64,000 bases of DNA, taken from Candidatus Flexifilum breve (GTDB taxonomy: Bacteria > Chloroflexota > Anaerolineae > Aggregatilineales > Phototrophicaceae). The notes beneath the pieces were generated by a model, which was not told where the DNA came from, did not search any database, and was given only the letters and a program-made list of their open reading frames with translations. Shown here piece by piece: positions 17,785 through 28,700 of the stretch. Made by a program: the position numbers and the translations under genes. Every line of letters starts with the position of its first letter. Within the stretch, counting starts at the first letter, position 1. The DNA lies in contig JADKGC010000006.1 in the NCBI GenBank assembly GCA_016717205.1, forward strand, positions 248,001 to 312,000. The letters are read 5' to 3'.

Positions 17785-20289
17785 CTAGTCTTCTCGCAGC
17801 TGCAAATAGGCGGCCACCCACACCAGCGGCGCATTCCAGTTGATCGTCACTTCGTTGGTTGACCACGAGCCGATGACGTCGAGGTAGCGTTTCGCCGCGC
17901 CAACAGTGTTCAGGTTGGCCGCCAGCGCATCGGGATCGCTCGGATTTCCATTTGGTCCGCCGGCGACCACGCCAGGCGGCGGCGCGGGAAACTCACCTTG
18001 ATTCGCCCAGAAACGGTGATGCGGATGCTGGAGCGACCGCACGCCGTAGCCGGAGATGAAACTGAAGCCAAGCGCGTTGCGCCCGAGCAGATAATCCATG
18101 CTCTCGGTTACGCCGTGCAGGTAGCGCGTTTCACCCGTGAAGTCATGTGCCAGCGCCAGAATGATCGCGTTGTTCAATACGTCGGAATTCGAGCCCCACG
18201 CATAGCCATTGGCGCCGAGCGACACGCGGTAGCCTTCACCCTCGATGACGCTCAGGTAGCGGTCGGCCGTCTGCAGGATTTGCCCGCGCAGCGTGACGAT
18301 CTCATTCGTGGTGAGCTGATTTGGCACCATCGCCAGCGAGATCGTGCCGAGCGCCGCCGTACTGCCCCACGTCATCGATGACGCGCCGCCGCTCGCCGTG
18401 GGAAAGGCACTGTAGTAGGGCGAGGTGCGGATGAACTGGCGATATTGGGCTTCCCCGGTCGTGATAAACAGTTCCGCCGCTGCCCAGTAGAACTCGTCGC
18501 TGACGTCGGTGTCGTCGTAGTTGCCACCGCCCGCGCCGGGGACGTTACCCGCGAGCATGATCGGGTTGTCGTTAGCGGCCTGCCACGCGGTCTGGGCGAC
18601 GCTGAGGCAGCGTGCCGAGAATTCCGCGTCGATTTCGCGCCAGCTGCGCGCACACTGCGCGGCGGTTGCCGCGACATTGAGCGTGGCAGCGGTCGACGGC
18701 GGGAACAGGTAGCGTCCGCCGCTCGGGTTGGTAAAGGCGCTGTTATTGTCGTACTCGCTTGGCGGCATGAAGGGGATGCCGGACCATTCGCGGTCGTGCA
18801 GCTTGTGATGCACCATGCCCGCCAGCGGCTCACCCTCTGGCACTTGCATAGCCATGAGGAATTCCATCTCCCAGCGCGCCTCATCGAGCAAATCCGACAC
18901 GCCGCTGCCGCTCTCCGGGATGTTCAGTGATTGATCGGGGAAGGCGTTCGGCAAGCGTTCGTACAGGTTGAGCAGTGTCCACAGCGAGATGCCGCCGTTG
19001 ACGACATATTTGCCATAGTCGCCCGCGTCGTACCAGCCACCGCGCCCGTTGAGCGTGTAATCACAGCCATCCCACTGAACACCCTGCGGATCGGTCCCGC
19101 GCCAGCAGGTGACCGCATCATCCGTCAGGTGTCCGGCAGGGCGTGCCCAGAGGTCGCCCGCGTGCTCCGCCTCCAGTTCGATGCCGCTGTGGTTGAGATA
19201 GAAGTAGCGTGCCGCATCAAACGGGAGCTGGGTGTACAGGTCATCTGCGACGATCTGGAATGGTTCGCTGGTCGTGGTGTCGATCGTGAGGACATACGTA
19301 CCCGGCGTCGTCACCGCTGAGAAATCGACCGTTTGCACATAGTCGCCGGATGCGGCATCCAGACGACCGGGGGAGGTGAATCCGGCGGCGACCTGTTCGT
19401 CCGTGTCGACATTGCGCAGCACCCAGACCGTGCCGTTTGTGCCGGGGCCGGCGAACATCGCGAATTTAGGGGCGCTGGCGTAATAGCCGATCTGGTTCAG
19501 ACTCACATAGCGCTGCGGCACGACCACAACGGGTTCGGGGCGTTCACTTGCCATAGGGATATCCGTTCTGCCTACTTCGAAAAAGAGCCCACTGCCAAAC
19601 AGGCTGGGGTTGTTATATGAGTTGTCGTTCGTATCGGCCAATGACCAAATCAGCTTGACGTTGCGATCCTGCTCAGTCGCGCCGTTCATGTGCGCCTGAA
19701 AGCCGATTTCGCGGCCATGTTCCGGCGTGAAATACGCACTGAGGGGTACGGCGGCTTCGATGCCGTAACCCGTTTCGGTCGCGAAGACGAACGCCTGCAC
19801 CTGACTGGCCGCGCTGTTCGATCCGGTCACCCTGATGGCGGTTGGGTCGGTGTTGCCGATGTCACCCGGATTGAGGTTGATCTGGAACATGCCGCTGCCA
19901 TAGACCTCGGCATAGCGGTCATCGGAGAGGTTGAGGTAAAACTCCAGCGAATCCTCGTTCCAGTAGTTCGCCTCGTGCTGCCCGGTGATGATGTTGTCAT
20001 CGACGGTCGTCATGCTGATGTAGAAGTTCTCCGGATCCGCGGCGACTGCAAAGGTGAACGACGCATTTTGCAGTGGATCCGGGGAGGTTTGCGTGCCGCG
20101 GTCGACCGTGACTTGCGGTACGCCCGCCCAATCGTCGAGATTCCCATCCAGAGTGATCGCCACCGGAAAGGCGATATACACGACTTCGCCCGTGATTTCG
20201 GCGGGAGCGAGCGCATCTTGAGCGGTGAGCGGTGCGCTCAACGTGAGGCTGAGCAACAGAAAAACGAGCATAATCAAAGCGCGTTTCAT
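17785..20289 (-). CDS. Secreted GH9 cellulase with CBM9-like and Ig-like domains
   Basis: An 834-residue exported endoglucanase-type enzyme. The signal peptide ends near residue 24 (LTAQ). A CBM9-like domain covers about 35-240 (ITLDGNLDDWAGVP), the CelD_N Ig-like domain about 260-347 (YVSLNQIGYY), and GH9 about 355-834. The catalytic pair Asp421/Asp424 is in GGWYDAGDYGKY, the conserved His region is LQHPHHRFW, and the acid Glu813 is in TNEVTINWNAPL. All key residues are intact. It is downstream of the GH94 gene and directly upstream of DUF4380. Likely substrate is cellulose or other beta-1,4-glucan. Confidence 0.93.
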   Translation of the reverse strand: MKRALIMLVFLLLSLTLSAPLTAQDALAPAEITGEVVYIAFPVAITLDGNLDDWAGVPQVTVDRGTQTSPDPLQNASFTFAVAADPENFYISMTTVDDNIITGQHEANYWNEDSLEFYLNLSDDRYAEVYGSGMFQINLNPGDIGNTDPTAIRVTGSNSAASQVQAFVFATETGYGIEAAVPLSAYFTPEHGREIGFQAHMNGATEQDRNVKLIWSLADTNDNSYNNPSLFGSGLFFEVGRTDIPMASERPEPVVVVPQRYVSLNQIGYYASAPKFAMFAGPGTNGTVWVLRNVDTDEQVAAGFTSPGRLDAASGDYVQTVDFSAVTTPGTYVLTIDTTTSEPFQIVADDLYTQLPFDAARYFYLNHSGIELEAEHAGDLWARPAGHLTDDAVTCWRGTDPQGVQWDGCDYTLNGRGGWYDAGDYGKYVVNGGISLWTLLNLYERLPNAFPDQSLNIPESGSGVSDLLDEARWEMEFLMAMQVPEGEPLAGMVHHKLHDREWSGIPFMPPSEYDNNSAFTNPSGGRYLFPPSTAATLNVAATAAQCARSWREIDAEFSARCLSVAQTAWQAANDNPIMLAGNVPGAGGGNYDDTDVSDEFYWAAAELFITTGEAQYRQFIRTSPYYSAFPTASGGASSMTWGSTAALGTISLAMVPNQLTTNEIVTLRGQILQTADRYLSVIEGEGYRVSLGANGYAWGSNSDVLNNAIILALAHDFTGETRYLHGVTESMDYLLGRNALGFSFISGYGVRSLQHPHHRFWANQGEFPAPPPGVVAGGPNGNPSDPDALAANLNTVGAAKRYLDVIGSWSTNEVTINWNAPLVWVAAYLQLRED

Positions 20290-20320
20290 TCAATCGACTC
20301 CAGAAATAGTTTTCGAAGCG

Positions 20321-20352
20321 GTGGGGCAGGCACGCCGCACGTCCCTGCCCAC
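20321..20352 (-). other. Hairpin between GH94 and GH9 genes
   Basis: GTGGGGCAGG (20321-20330) can pair with CCTGCCCAC (20344-20352) with one bulged G. It falls in the 70-bp gap between the broken GH94 gene and GH9. It may be a stabilising or processing stem; no U-run is visible on the transcribed strand. Confidence 0.4.
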
Positions 20353-20359
20353 ACTCTAT

Positions 20360-22793
20360 TTAGTTCAGCGTCACCGAGACCTGGCACGCGGCGCGGTCGG
20401 TGATCAGTGGAATAATGCTGCCTTCGACGGGAGTGCCATCGACGGTGAGCGCGGCGGTGTTGCCCGGCCCCGCACGGCGCACGGTGATATGATAGGTCAC
20501 GCCGCGATACTTGCGTGTGGCGGTGAAACCTGACCACGCCGTCGGCACGACCGGGGCGATCTGCAAGCCTTCAAACGTCGGGCGAATGCCGAGAATCCAT
20601 TGGGTGATAGCCGCATAGTTCCATGCCGCCGTCCCGGTCAGCCAGGAGTTCTTGGCTTCGCCGTGCGTCGGCGCGTCCTTCCCGGCGATCATCTGTGCGT
20701 AGACGTACGGTTCGCAGCGGTGCAGTTCGCTGATGGCTTCACGCGCCGACGGGTTGATGCGCGTGTAGTAGTCGTGCGCGTTGTTTCCGGAGCCAATAAT
20801 TGCTTCCGCGATCATGATCCACGGGTTGGTGTGGCAGAAGATGCCCGCGTTCTCTTTATAGCCGGGGGGATACGACGAAATCTCGCCAAGTTCGACATGG
20901 TAGGTCGCATAGGCGGGCTGCTGCAAGATGATGCCATGCGGCGTCGCGAGGCGGGCGCGCACCGAGTCGAGTGCTTGCGCGGCGCGGCCATCGTCCAACC
21001 CCATGCCCGCCATGATGCATATGCCCTGCGGTTCGATGAAGATTTGCCCTTCGGCGCACTCCGCCGAACCGACTTTGTCGCCGAAGTGGTTGTAAGCGCG
21101 CATGAACCACGCACCATCCCACCCGTGTTCCTTGACGACCTCATCCATTTTGACCGCAGAGTCGCGATAGCTGGCGGCGGTGTCCCCACGACCGAAGTGA
21201 TCTTCAAGATCCGCCATCTCTTTGGCCGCAATGCCGTACAACCCGGCGATGAAGATCGATTCCGCGACCGCGCCGTCTTTGTTGGTGGTCGTCTGGAAAG
21301 ATTCGCCCGGTTCTTCAGAGAAGCAGTTGAGGTTGAGGCAGTCGTTCCAGTCGGCGCCCGATTAGCGGCAGACCGTGCGGGCCGAGCCGATCCAGCGTGT
21401 ACTGCATACTGCGGCGCAGATGTTCGTAGAGCGGCTGCTCGGTGCCCGGCTGATTGTCAAAGGGGACGGGTTCGTCGAGGATCGCCCAGTCGCCGCTCTC
21501 CTTGATGTAGGCGGCGACGCCGAGCACGAGCCACAGCGGGTCGTCGTTGAAGTTGCTGCCGACCGCGTTGTTGCCGCGCTTGGTGAGCGGTTGGTACTGG
21601 TGGTACGCGCCGCCATTCTCAAACTGCGTGGAGGCGATGTCGAGGATGCGTTCTTTCGCGCGTTCGGGGATCATGTGGACAAAACCGAGCAAATCCTGAT
21701 TCGAGTCACGGAAGCCCATGCCGCGCCCAATGCCGCTCTCGTAGCCGGACGCCGAGCGCGACATGTTGAACGTCACCATGCATTGATAGGCGTTCCAGAT
21801 GTTGACCATGCGATTAGTATGTTCGTCGGGCGTTGACACCTGCAGCACGCCGAGCAGACCATCCCAGTACTGGCGCAGCGTCTCGAAGGCCGCGTCGATA
21901 TTGGCGCTGTCCAGATAATGCGCGATGATCGGTTTGACGGTCACCTTGTTGATAACGCCAGGCGCTTCAAATTTGGCGTCGCGGGAATTCTCCTGATAGC
22001 CGAGGATGAAGTTGATCGACTGCGTTTCGCCTGGGGCGAGCTTGAGCTTAACGTGATGCGAACCAATCGGTGCCCACCCATGCGCAACCGAGTTCTTCGA
22101 TTCGCCCGCTTCGACGACGCGCGGCTGATCAAACCCGCGGTACACGCCGAGGAATTCGTCGCGCGAGGTGTCAAAACCGGCTAGTGGGGCAGAGCAGGCG
22201 AAGTAGGCGAAATGATCACGGCGTTCGCGGTATTCCGTCTTGTGGTAGATCACGCCGTTTTCGATTTCGACTTCGCCGATGCTGAAGTTGCGCTGGAAGT
22301 TGGTCATGTCGTCGTTGGCGTCCCATAAGCAGAACTCCACGAACGAGAACAACGATAGTTCCGCCGCCTTGACACGGTGATTGGTCACCTTGACCTGCCA
22401 CACCTCCAAGTTCGATCCCTGCGGCACGAAGTAGCGTACCTGCGCCGTCACGTCGCGGTAGGTCGATTGAATGGTGGTGTAGCCGATGCCATGACGGCAG
22501 GTGTAATCGTCAAGCGCCGTCAGCGTAGGCTGCCACGTCGGTGACCAGTATTCGCCCGTCGCGCTGTCACGCAGATACAGGTAGCGCCCGCCAATGTCAC
22601 GCGGGGCATTGTTGTAGCGATAGCGAGTCAGGCGGCGGAGGCGGGCGTCGCGGTAAAACGAATAGCCACCCGCGGTGTTCGAGATGATGCCAAAGTAAGC
22701 TTCGTTGCCGAGATAGTTCAGCCACGGCAGGGGAGTATCCGGCCGGGTGATCACGTACTCACGCTGTTGGTCGTCAAAATAGCCAAAACGCAT
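20360..22793 (-). pseudogene. GH94 cellobiose-phosphorylase-like gene with frameshift at catalytic Asp
   Basis: Two frames join into about 811 codons, the usual length of cellobiose phosphorylase. The 5' frame (start 22793, AAGGAC upstream) runs MRFGYFDDQQREYVI through LGPHGLPLIG and then goes out of frame, stopping at 21315. The other frame resumes with ADWNDCLNLNC (the catalytic Asp codon is 21350-21352) and continues to 20360. One extra G in the GGGC run near 21355, or a two-base loss, explains it. Intact, the enzyme would phosphorolyse cellobiose in the cytoplasm. The rest shows no decay, so consensus error or very recent loss are both possible. It heads the GH94-GH9-DUF4380 transcript behind a LacI-type operator. 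Confidence 0.88.
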
Positions 22794-22828
22794 GTTTATT
22801 GTCCTTGGTGATCCAGACTAATCACTAT

Positions 22829-22842
22829 TGGGAACGTTTTCA
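22829..22842. promoter_or_regulatory. LacI-type operator 2, before GH94
   Basis: TGGGAACGTTTTCA differs by one base from operator 1 (9222-9235). It lies 36 bp upstream of the GH94 start. A second AACGTT-centred site, GTAAACGTTTCA, is at 22899-22910. The pair suggests repression, possibly with looping, by one of the two LacI proteins of the window. Confidence 0.6.
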
Positions 22843-23043
22843 TAACTCATTTTGACTCGTTTCCTCCCTCATTGTCAACAATTTCAATTCCTGTTGCAGT
22901 AAACGTTTCAAGGGCGGTTGGGCAGACTGGATATAAGCAGTCGCTTAATCTCGGACGGGATCGCTGAGGTAAAAATCGAGAATTCGGGCATAATAAGCGC
23001 GGTTTAGTTTGCGCAAGCACGGTCATGTGCTTCAGGAGATGGT

Positions 23044-24363
23044 TTGGCTGCCTTACAACGCTCTCAACGTTCGCCGCGCTGGTGGCTGCCCGCGGTGGCC
23101 GTCGTCGTGCTCGCTTTTTTTGTTCGGCTGCCCACGCTTTCGACCATGGCCTTTGAGCCGGATTTGCGCCATTTCGCCGAGTGGATGCGCGTGATGGATA
23201 TGCGCGGCTTGTGGGAGTTCTACAAGTCGTCGTACCGTTTCGACGAAACGGATCGCCTCTACCCGCCGCTGTCGACGCTGAGTTTTGCCGCCTTGATCGA
23301 AGTGAACGGCGGAACGGCGCCGAACCCGCGCTTTGCCATGCGCGATCCAAACTTCATCGTGCAGTTGAAAGTGTTTCCAGTCGCGTGTGAGCTGCTGCTG
23401 ATCGGCGCAGTCGCGCTCTGGCTGAGTGACCGCCCGCGCCTGCGTTGGACGATTCCCATCGCCTTGGCGGTCGCGCCGGGTATTGTGGCGACGACGGGGT
23501 GGTGGGGGCAGTACGACGCGCCGTTCACGGCGTTCGTGGTGCTGGCGCTGCTTGCGCTCAACCGTGACCGTCCACTGTGGGCGTGGATTTTGTTTGCCAT
23601 CGCCGCCTTGATCAAGCAGCCGGCGGCGGTCGTCGCGCCGATTCTGCTGGTCGTCACGTTCCGGCGCTACGGCTGGCGTCGCACGCTGATCAGCGGGGTA
23701 GTCAGCGCGGTTGTGTTCCTGTTGGTGACCCTGCCGTTCGCGTTGGAGAGCGGTTGGGAAGACGCGCTCGCGCCGTACTTGCACGCGAGCGACGCGTTCC
23801 CGTATTTCTCCAACAACGCCTACAATTTCTGGCACGCACTGGCGTCGATTGACAAGGGCGGGCTGATGCTGTTCCGTGAACCGGCGTACGCCGACGCGCA
23901 ACTCTGGATCGGCGGCCTGTCGTACAAAGCTGCCGGGCTGATCCTATTCGGCACGTTCGTCCTGCTGATCATGGTGCTGTGCTGGCGTCAAGCCCACCAG
24001 AAGCGGGAATTCGTGTGGGCGGCGGCACTCTTCTACGGCTTCTTCATCCTACCGACGCAGGTGCACGAACGCTACCTGTTTCCCGCCGCCGTGCTGCTCA
24101 TCATTGCCATTGCGCAGGATCGCCGGGTGCTTCCGGCGGCCATTGCTGCCACCGTTACTTATGCTTACAACATTTTTGCCGTCACCAGCTTCGACGATTT
24201 GTCGCGTACTTTCCTCGCCCCTGCCAACTTTGCGCTCCCCATCGCCTTACTCAACGTGGTGACGTTCGGTTTGCTCGTGCGTTGGGCGGTCGTTGACGGT
24301 GTCGAGCAGGCGGCTCCCTCACTGGCGGCTCCTGCCGCCGTCGCGTCTCCCCACGCGATCTAG
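23044..24363 (+). CDS. GT-C membrane glycosyltransferase (ALG6/GT87-like)
   Basis: A 439-residue polytopic protein. TTG 23044 is chosen because AGGAG at 23034-23038 is well spaced and no in-frame ATG is close. Motifs include FEPDLRHFAEWMRVM in the first external loop, RLYPPLSTLSF, TGWWGQYDAPFTAF and PTQVHERYLFPAAVLL; the WWGQYD and HERYLFP patches are typical of lipid-linked-sugar transferases. It is followed 14 bp later by a PIG-V-like gene, so both probably build one surface glycan. Donor and acceptor unknown. Confidence 0.75.
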   Translation: MAALQRSQRSPRWWLPAVAVVVLAFFVRLPTLSTMAFEPDLRHFAEWMRVMDMRGLWEFYKSSYRFDETDRLYPPLSTLSFAALIEVNGGTAPNPRFAMRDPNFIVQLKVFPVACELLLIGAVALWLSDRPRLRWTIPIALAVAPGIVATTGWWGQYDAPFTAFVVLALLALNRDRPLWAWILFAIAALIKQPAAVVAPILLVVTFRRYGWRRTLISGVVSAVVFLLVTLPFALESGWEDALAPYLHASDAFPYFSNNAYNFWHALASIDKGGLMLFREPAYADAQLWIGGLSYKAAGLILFGTFVLLIMVLCWRQAHQKREFVWAAALFYGFFILPTQVHERYLFPAAVLLIIAIAQDRRVLPAAIAATVTYAYNIFAVTSFDDLSRTFLAPANFALPIALLNVVTFGLLVRWAVVDGVEQAAPSLAAPAAVASPHAI

Positions 24364-24377
24364 AGGAATGAGTATCT

Positions 24378-25637
24378 ATGATCGTAAGTCAAGGTCAGGA
24401 CTGGCCTCGTCTTTGGCTGCGTGCTGCCCGGGAACAGATCGCGCAGCTTGCCCGCAGTCGGGCGCTGCGCGTTTCGCTCGGCGTGTTTCTGACGCTCCGC
24501 CTCCTGACGCTGGTCGCCGCGCTGCTGATGGCGCGGGACATGTCGGCGGCGCGCCCGGATCTGCTGCGCTTTAACCTGCTCACGCTGGAAGGTAACCCGA
24601 GCGGCATCACGTACTACGCCTCGCTGCCTGCACATGCGCCCTTTGCCCAGGTCGTTGAGCCGTGGCGGCGCTATGACACTGCATGGTATATCCTGATCGC
24701 CATGCAGGGCTATTTCCCGGATACGCGAATTGTGTTCCCGCCGTTGTATCCAGCGCTGACTCGCTTCGTAGAGTTGTTCTGCGGCGGCAATTTCGTGCTG
24801 GCAGCGCTGATCGTGAGTAACGTCTTCTGCGCCGCCGCCTTCTACCTGTTTTACCGTCTCACCGCGTGGGAATGGGGGGATCGCGTGGCCACGCGCGCGC
24901 TGATTTTGCTGGCGGCATTCCCGACGGGGTTCTACCTTGTCGCAGGCTACACCGAACCGCTGTTTTTGACGTTCACGCTCGGCGCGTTTCTGGCGGCGCT
25001 GGATCGGCGTTGGTGGCTGGCAGGTGGCCTGGCGTTTCTCGCTTCGCTCACACGGTTACAGGGAGTCGTGCTGTGTCTGCCGCTCGGATGGATCGCCTAT
25101 GTCCAGTGTCGCGAAGTCGCGCGGCGCGCGCTGATCGACCGTCTGCCCGCGCTGATCGGCGCACTATTGGGCACGCTGGCGTTCGTCGCCTTCATCACGT
25201 ACGGGCAGTTGGGCAGCATGGAGCAAGCCTATGCCGAGGGGTGGAAGCTGGCTTCACATCTACCTTGGGACTCGGTGATCACGTATATGCAGCGGCTGTT
25301 CACCGGTATTACGGCGGCGCACGAACACAACAATGCCTTCACGCTGCTGCTGATGGCCGCGCTCGGCGTGGTCGTGCTGCTGCGCTTCCAGCGGGCGTAT
25401 GCGCTCTATGTGTGGTCGACGTTAGCGGTGATTCTCGTACGCTACCACTTCGGCGAGGGGCTGGAAGGCGCGCAGTTCGAAAGCGCGATCCGCTATGTGC
25501 TGCTGCTGTTCCCATGCTTCGCCGCTGGCGCGCTCATCCTCCAGCGCCCGCGTGCCTTCTGGCTGACGGTAGCGGTGATGGCGCTCATGCAGGTGTACCT
25601 GCTTAACGACTTTGTGCATTGGGTGTGGGTGGCGTAA
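24378..25637 (+). CDS. PIG-V-like membrane mannosyltransferase, second paralogue
   Basis: A 419-residue GT-C protein with about ten membrane segments. It repeats the family pattern seen at 15444: RRYDTAWYILIAMQGYF, VFPPLYPALTRFV, AAFPTGFYLVAGYTEPLF and FLASLTRLQGVVL. ATG 24378 follows the upstream glycosyltransferase stop by 14 bp, so a two-gene operon is likely. It ends before paired terminator hairpins. Confidence 0.78.
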   Translation: MIVSQGQDWPRLWLRAAREQIAQLARSRALRVSLGVFLTLRLLTLVAALLMARDMSAARPDLLRFNLLTLEGNPSGITYYASLPAHAPFAQVVEPWRRYDTAWYILIAMQGYFPDTRIVFPPLYPALTRFVELFCGGNFVLAALIVSNVFCAAAFYLFYRLTAWEWGDRVATRALILLAAFPTGFYLVAGYTEPLFLTFTLGAFLAALDRRWWLAGGLAFLASLTRLQGVVLCLPLGWIAYVQCREVARRALIDRLPALIGALLGTLAFVAFITYGQLGSMEQAYAEGWKLASHLPWDSVITYMQRLFTGITAAHEHNNAFTLLLMAALGVVVLLRFQRAYALYVWSTLAVILVRYHFGEGLEGAQFESAIRYVLLLFPCFAAGALILQRPRAFWLTVAVMALMQVYLLNDFVHWVWVA

Positions 25638-25641
25638 TCAA

Positions 25642-25675
25642 AACCGGGACGATCCATGGTGTGATCGTCCCGGTT
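25642..25675. terminator. Convergent-gene terminator, hairpin 1
   Basis: A perfect 13-bp stem: AACCGGGACGATC (25642-25654) with GATCGTCCCGGTT (25663-25675), loop of eight bases. It lies just after the PIG-V-like stop and could work on both strands. Confidence 0.7.
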
Positions 25676-25690
25676 GCTTGCCTATGCTCA

Positions 25691-25712
25691 AGGGGACGGT
25701 TTGCCGTCCCCT
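25691..25712. terminator. Convergent-gene terminator, hairpin 2
   Basis: AGGGGACGG (25691-25699) pairs perfectly with CCGTCCCCT (25704-25712) around a TTTG loop. It follows the stop of the minus-strand TPR gene in its direction of transcription. Confidence 0.65.
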
Positions 25713-25720
25713 GACCTGCC

Positions 25721-28700
25721 TTAGCGCAGCGTTTCCTGCAGCGCGAGGGCTTCCGGGGCGGCATCTTCCCCTGCCTCACTCAGATACGTGCGCAAGTTGA
25801 CGAGTGCTTCTTCGTCATTGCCCTGCGCGTGGAACAGTTCGGCGAGACCGTAGTACGAGTAGATTTCGCCGAGTTCAATCGCGGCGCGGAAATCTGCTTC
25901 CGCGTTGACGTAGTCTTCGAGGCCGAGGTACGCCCACGCCCGGCTGTCAAGCGCGCTGGAATTGTCCGGGTTCAGGTCGAGCGCCGTGTTCAATTCTTCG
26001 AGCGCTTCGCGGTAGCGCCGCTGCTGCACCAGACCCCAACCGACGCCGTTGTGGTAGTCGGAGTTATCGGGCGCGAGGTCGACCAGGATGCGGTACTGAT
26101 CGGTGTATTTCTTCCAGTCTCCGAGGCGGACGCCAAACACGTACGCCCGATTCTGGATTGCGGCTTCGTAGTTCGGCGCCAGCTCGACGGCTGCGTCAAA
26201 GTCGGCGAGCGCGAGATCATACTCGCCGAGCAGGTCATAGGTCAGCCCGCGCACGTTGTACACCCACGCCGTATCCGTCGCGCCGAACTGAAGCGCGTTG
26301 TTGAAATCGCTCAGGGCTTCGTCGTTGGAGCCGAGGAAGTAGTAGGCGTAACCGCGGAAGAAGTAGGCATCCCCGTTTTCCGGGTCGATTTCCAGCGCGG
26401 TGGTGTAGAGCGCGACGGCGGTATCCCACTCCTCAGCGTTAACTGCCGCTTGAGCTTGTTCGAGCAGCGCGGTGATGTCCGTCGTAGGCTCTTCGCTAAT
26501 GCTGACTTCGCCAGTCCCCAAACCAACGAGTTCAACGGCGTCGATTTCATTCCAGCCTTGGCCGATAGTCTGGTCAAGGTTGACGATCACGCCGCTCACG
26601 AGCGCCGTGATGCCGTCGACATTTACGGTGAACACGCCGGGGCATGGGGTGTTGCCGGGCGGGTCGGCACTGTTGTGCAGGTCAATGATATCGCCGTTGA
26701 CGGTGATCACCTGTACGCTGGTGATCGAGCCGGGGCCGAGCGTCTGATAAATGTTAATCTGGGTCGGGACGACAGCCTGCGCGTAATTCAGCGTCAGCGA
26801 GTCGACGCCACGCGAGTCGGAGGACGCCCACGCCGTACGGATGTCGGCGCATTCGGTGGTATCCGGCGCGCCGGACGCCTGCATCGCGCTCCACGCGTCG
26901 GCGGTGTATTCGGTGGTCGCCGTCGCGCTGACCGCCCACTGGCGCAGTTCGTCACCCGTTGTGACCGGCGGTGGCGTCGGCTCAACGATGGCGGTCGCGT
27001 CCGCTTCAATCAGCAGGGTGTAGTCGCCGTCGCAGGCGACGAAGCAGGTCGCCACGAGCACGTATTCGCCCGTGACGGGCAGGGTGAGATCCGCAATGCG
27101 CGAATTGCGCACGCCAAAATCGGCATCCTGCGAGTCGTCGTTCTCGGCGAGTTCGGCACCGTCCACAGCAAAAGCGTCGGCGGTGTACAGGAAGATGCGC
27201 GGGTCAAGCTCGTTGACATCTTCGGCCACCATTGTAATGGTGACGAGATCGCCCGCCGCGCCGGCAAAGCGCCATGCGACGTCGCGGTTGGTTCGGTTGA
27301 TCGTTCCGGTGACCGCTTCGTTGTAGACGAGCACGTCATCACCCGTCAGCACGGGCGGCAGCTCGGTGGGCGGCACAGGAGTCGGCGTGACCTGCTGCAC
27401 CGGGAGATCGCTGTTGAGCGGCGTCAGTGCATACGAGCCGTCGCCGCGCACCGTCAGCGTGTAGGCGCCTGTCGCGGTGCCGCTGAAGCTGGTCACTTCG
27501 ATCACCCACGTCCCCGTCTCGGTCACTTCAAAACTCGCAATCCGCGAGTTAAGGTTGCCGAAGTTCGAGTCGCCGGAGTCGTCATTTTCGATGGTGGCGT
27601 CGCGCCCACGTTCAAAATCATCGGGTGCATACAGCCGGAGGAGGGTATCGAACGCATTAAGGTCGGCGGCGACCTCGATGGTCACCAGTTCACCTTCGTT
27701 CAAATCGATGGCGAACTGCTGGGCGGGCGCGCGGTCGGTCAAACTGCCGCTGAGGGTCGCGGCGACTGCCAGCGGCTCAGGCGCTTCGACCCCACCCGCG
27801 TTCAGGTTGTATTCGCCGTCACCACGCACGGTCAGCGTGAATGCGCCCGTCGCGGTACCGCTGAAGCTGGTCACTTCGATCACCCACATGCCGGTTTCAT
27901 TCACGCGGAAGTCTTCAATGCGCGAGTTCAGACTGCCAAAATCGGAGTCGCCGGAGTCGTCGTTCTGCACCTCGAACCGCCGACCACGTTCGAAATCACC
28001 GGGCGCATACAACCGCACCAGCGTATCGAAGTCTGGCGAGGACACTTCAATGGTCACGCGGTCGCCGTCGGTCAATTCGACCGTGAACGGCTGCGCCGCC
28101 GCACTGCGGGTCAGGCTGCCGTCGACGCTGGAGCCGCCCGTGTCACCGGGGCGGGGCGTCGGCGCCGGCAAGTCTCCAAGCGGGGCGAGCACATACGTCT
28201 CATCGCCGCGCACCGTGAGCGTAAAGGTGCCGGTTGCGGTGCCGCTGAAGCTGGTCACTTCGATCACCCACGTACCGGATTCACTCACGCGGAAGTCTTC
28301 GATGCGCGAATTGAGGTTGCCAAAGTCGATATCGCCGGAGTCGTCATTTTCGACGGTGGCGTCGCGCCCACTTTCGAAGTCGCCGGGGGCATACAGGCGC
28401 AGGAGGGTGTCGAACGAGTTGTTTTCCGACGCCACTTCAATGGTGACGCGGTCACCTTCAGTCAATTCGACGGTGAACGACTGCGCAGTCGCGCCGCGGA
28501 CGAGGTCGCCAACGATGCTGCTGCCGCCGACTGCAACGGGGGTTTCGGTTTCGCGCGGCGCAATTGGCTGATCGCCGAGCGGGACGATGCTGTAGCTGCC
28601 ACTGCCGCTCACCGTGATTGTGTACGTCCCCGTACCGATGCGGGCGAAGCTGCTGGCTTCAATCACCCACGTGCCCGACTCGGTCACGGCAAAGTCTTCG

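Noticed and set aside
22847..23350. Minus-strand open frame between GH94 and the glycosyltransferase
   Set aside because: Arg/Ser-rich product without a domain, overlapping the operator region and the plus-strand gene.
27477..28571. Second plus-strand open frame within the PPC repeats
   Set aside because: Another shadow of the repeated minus-strand gene.
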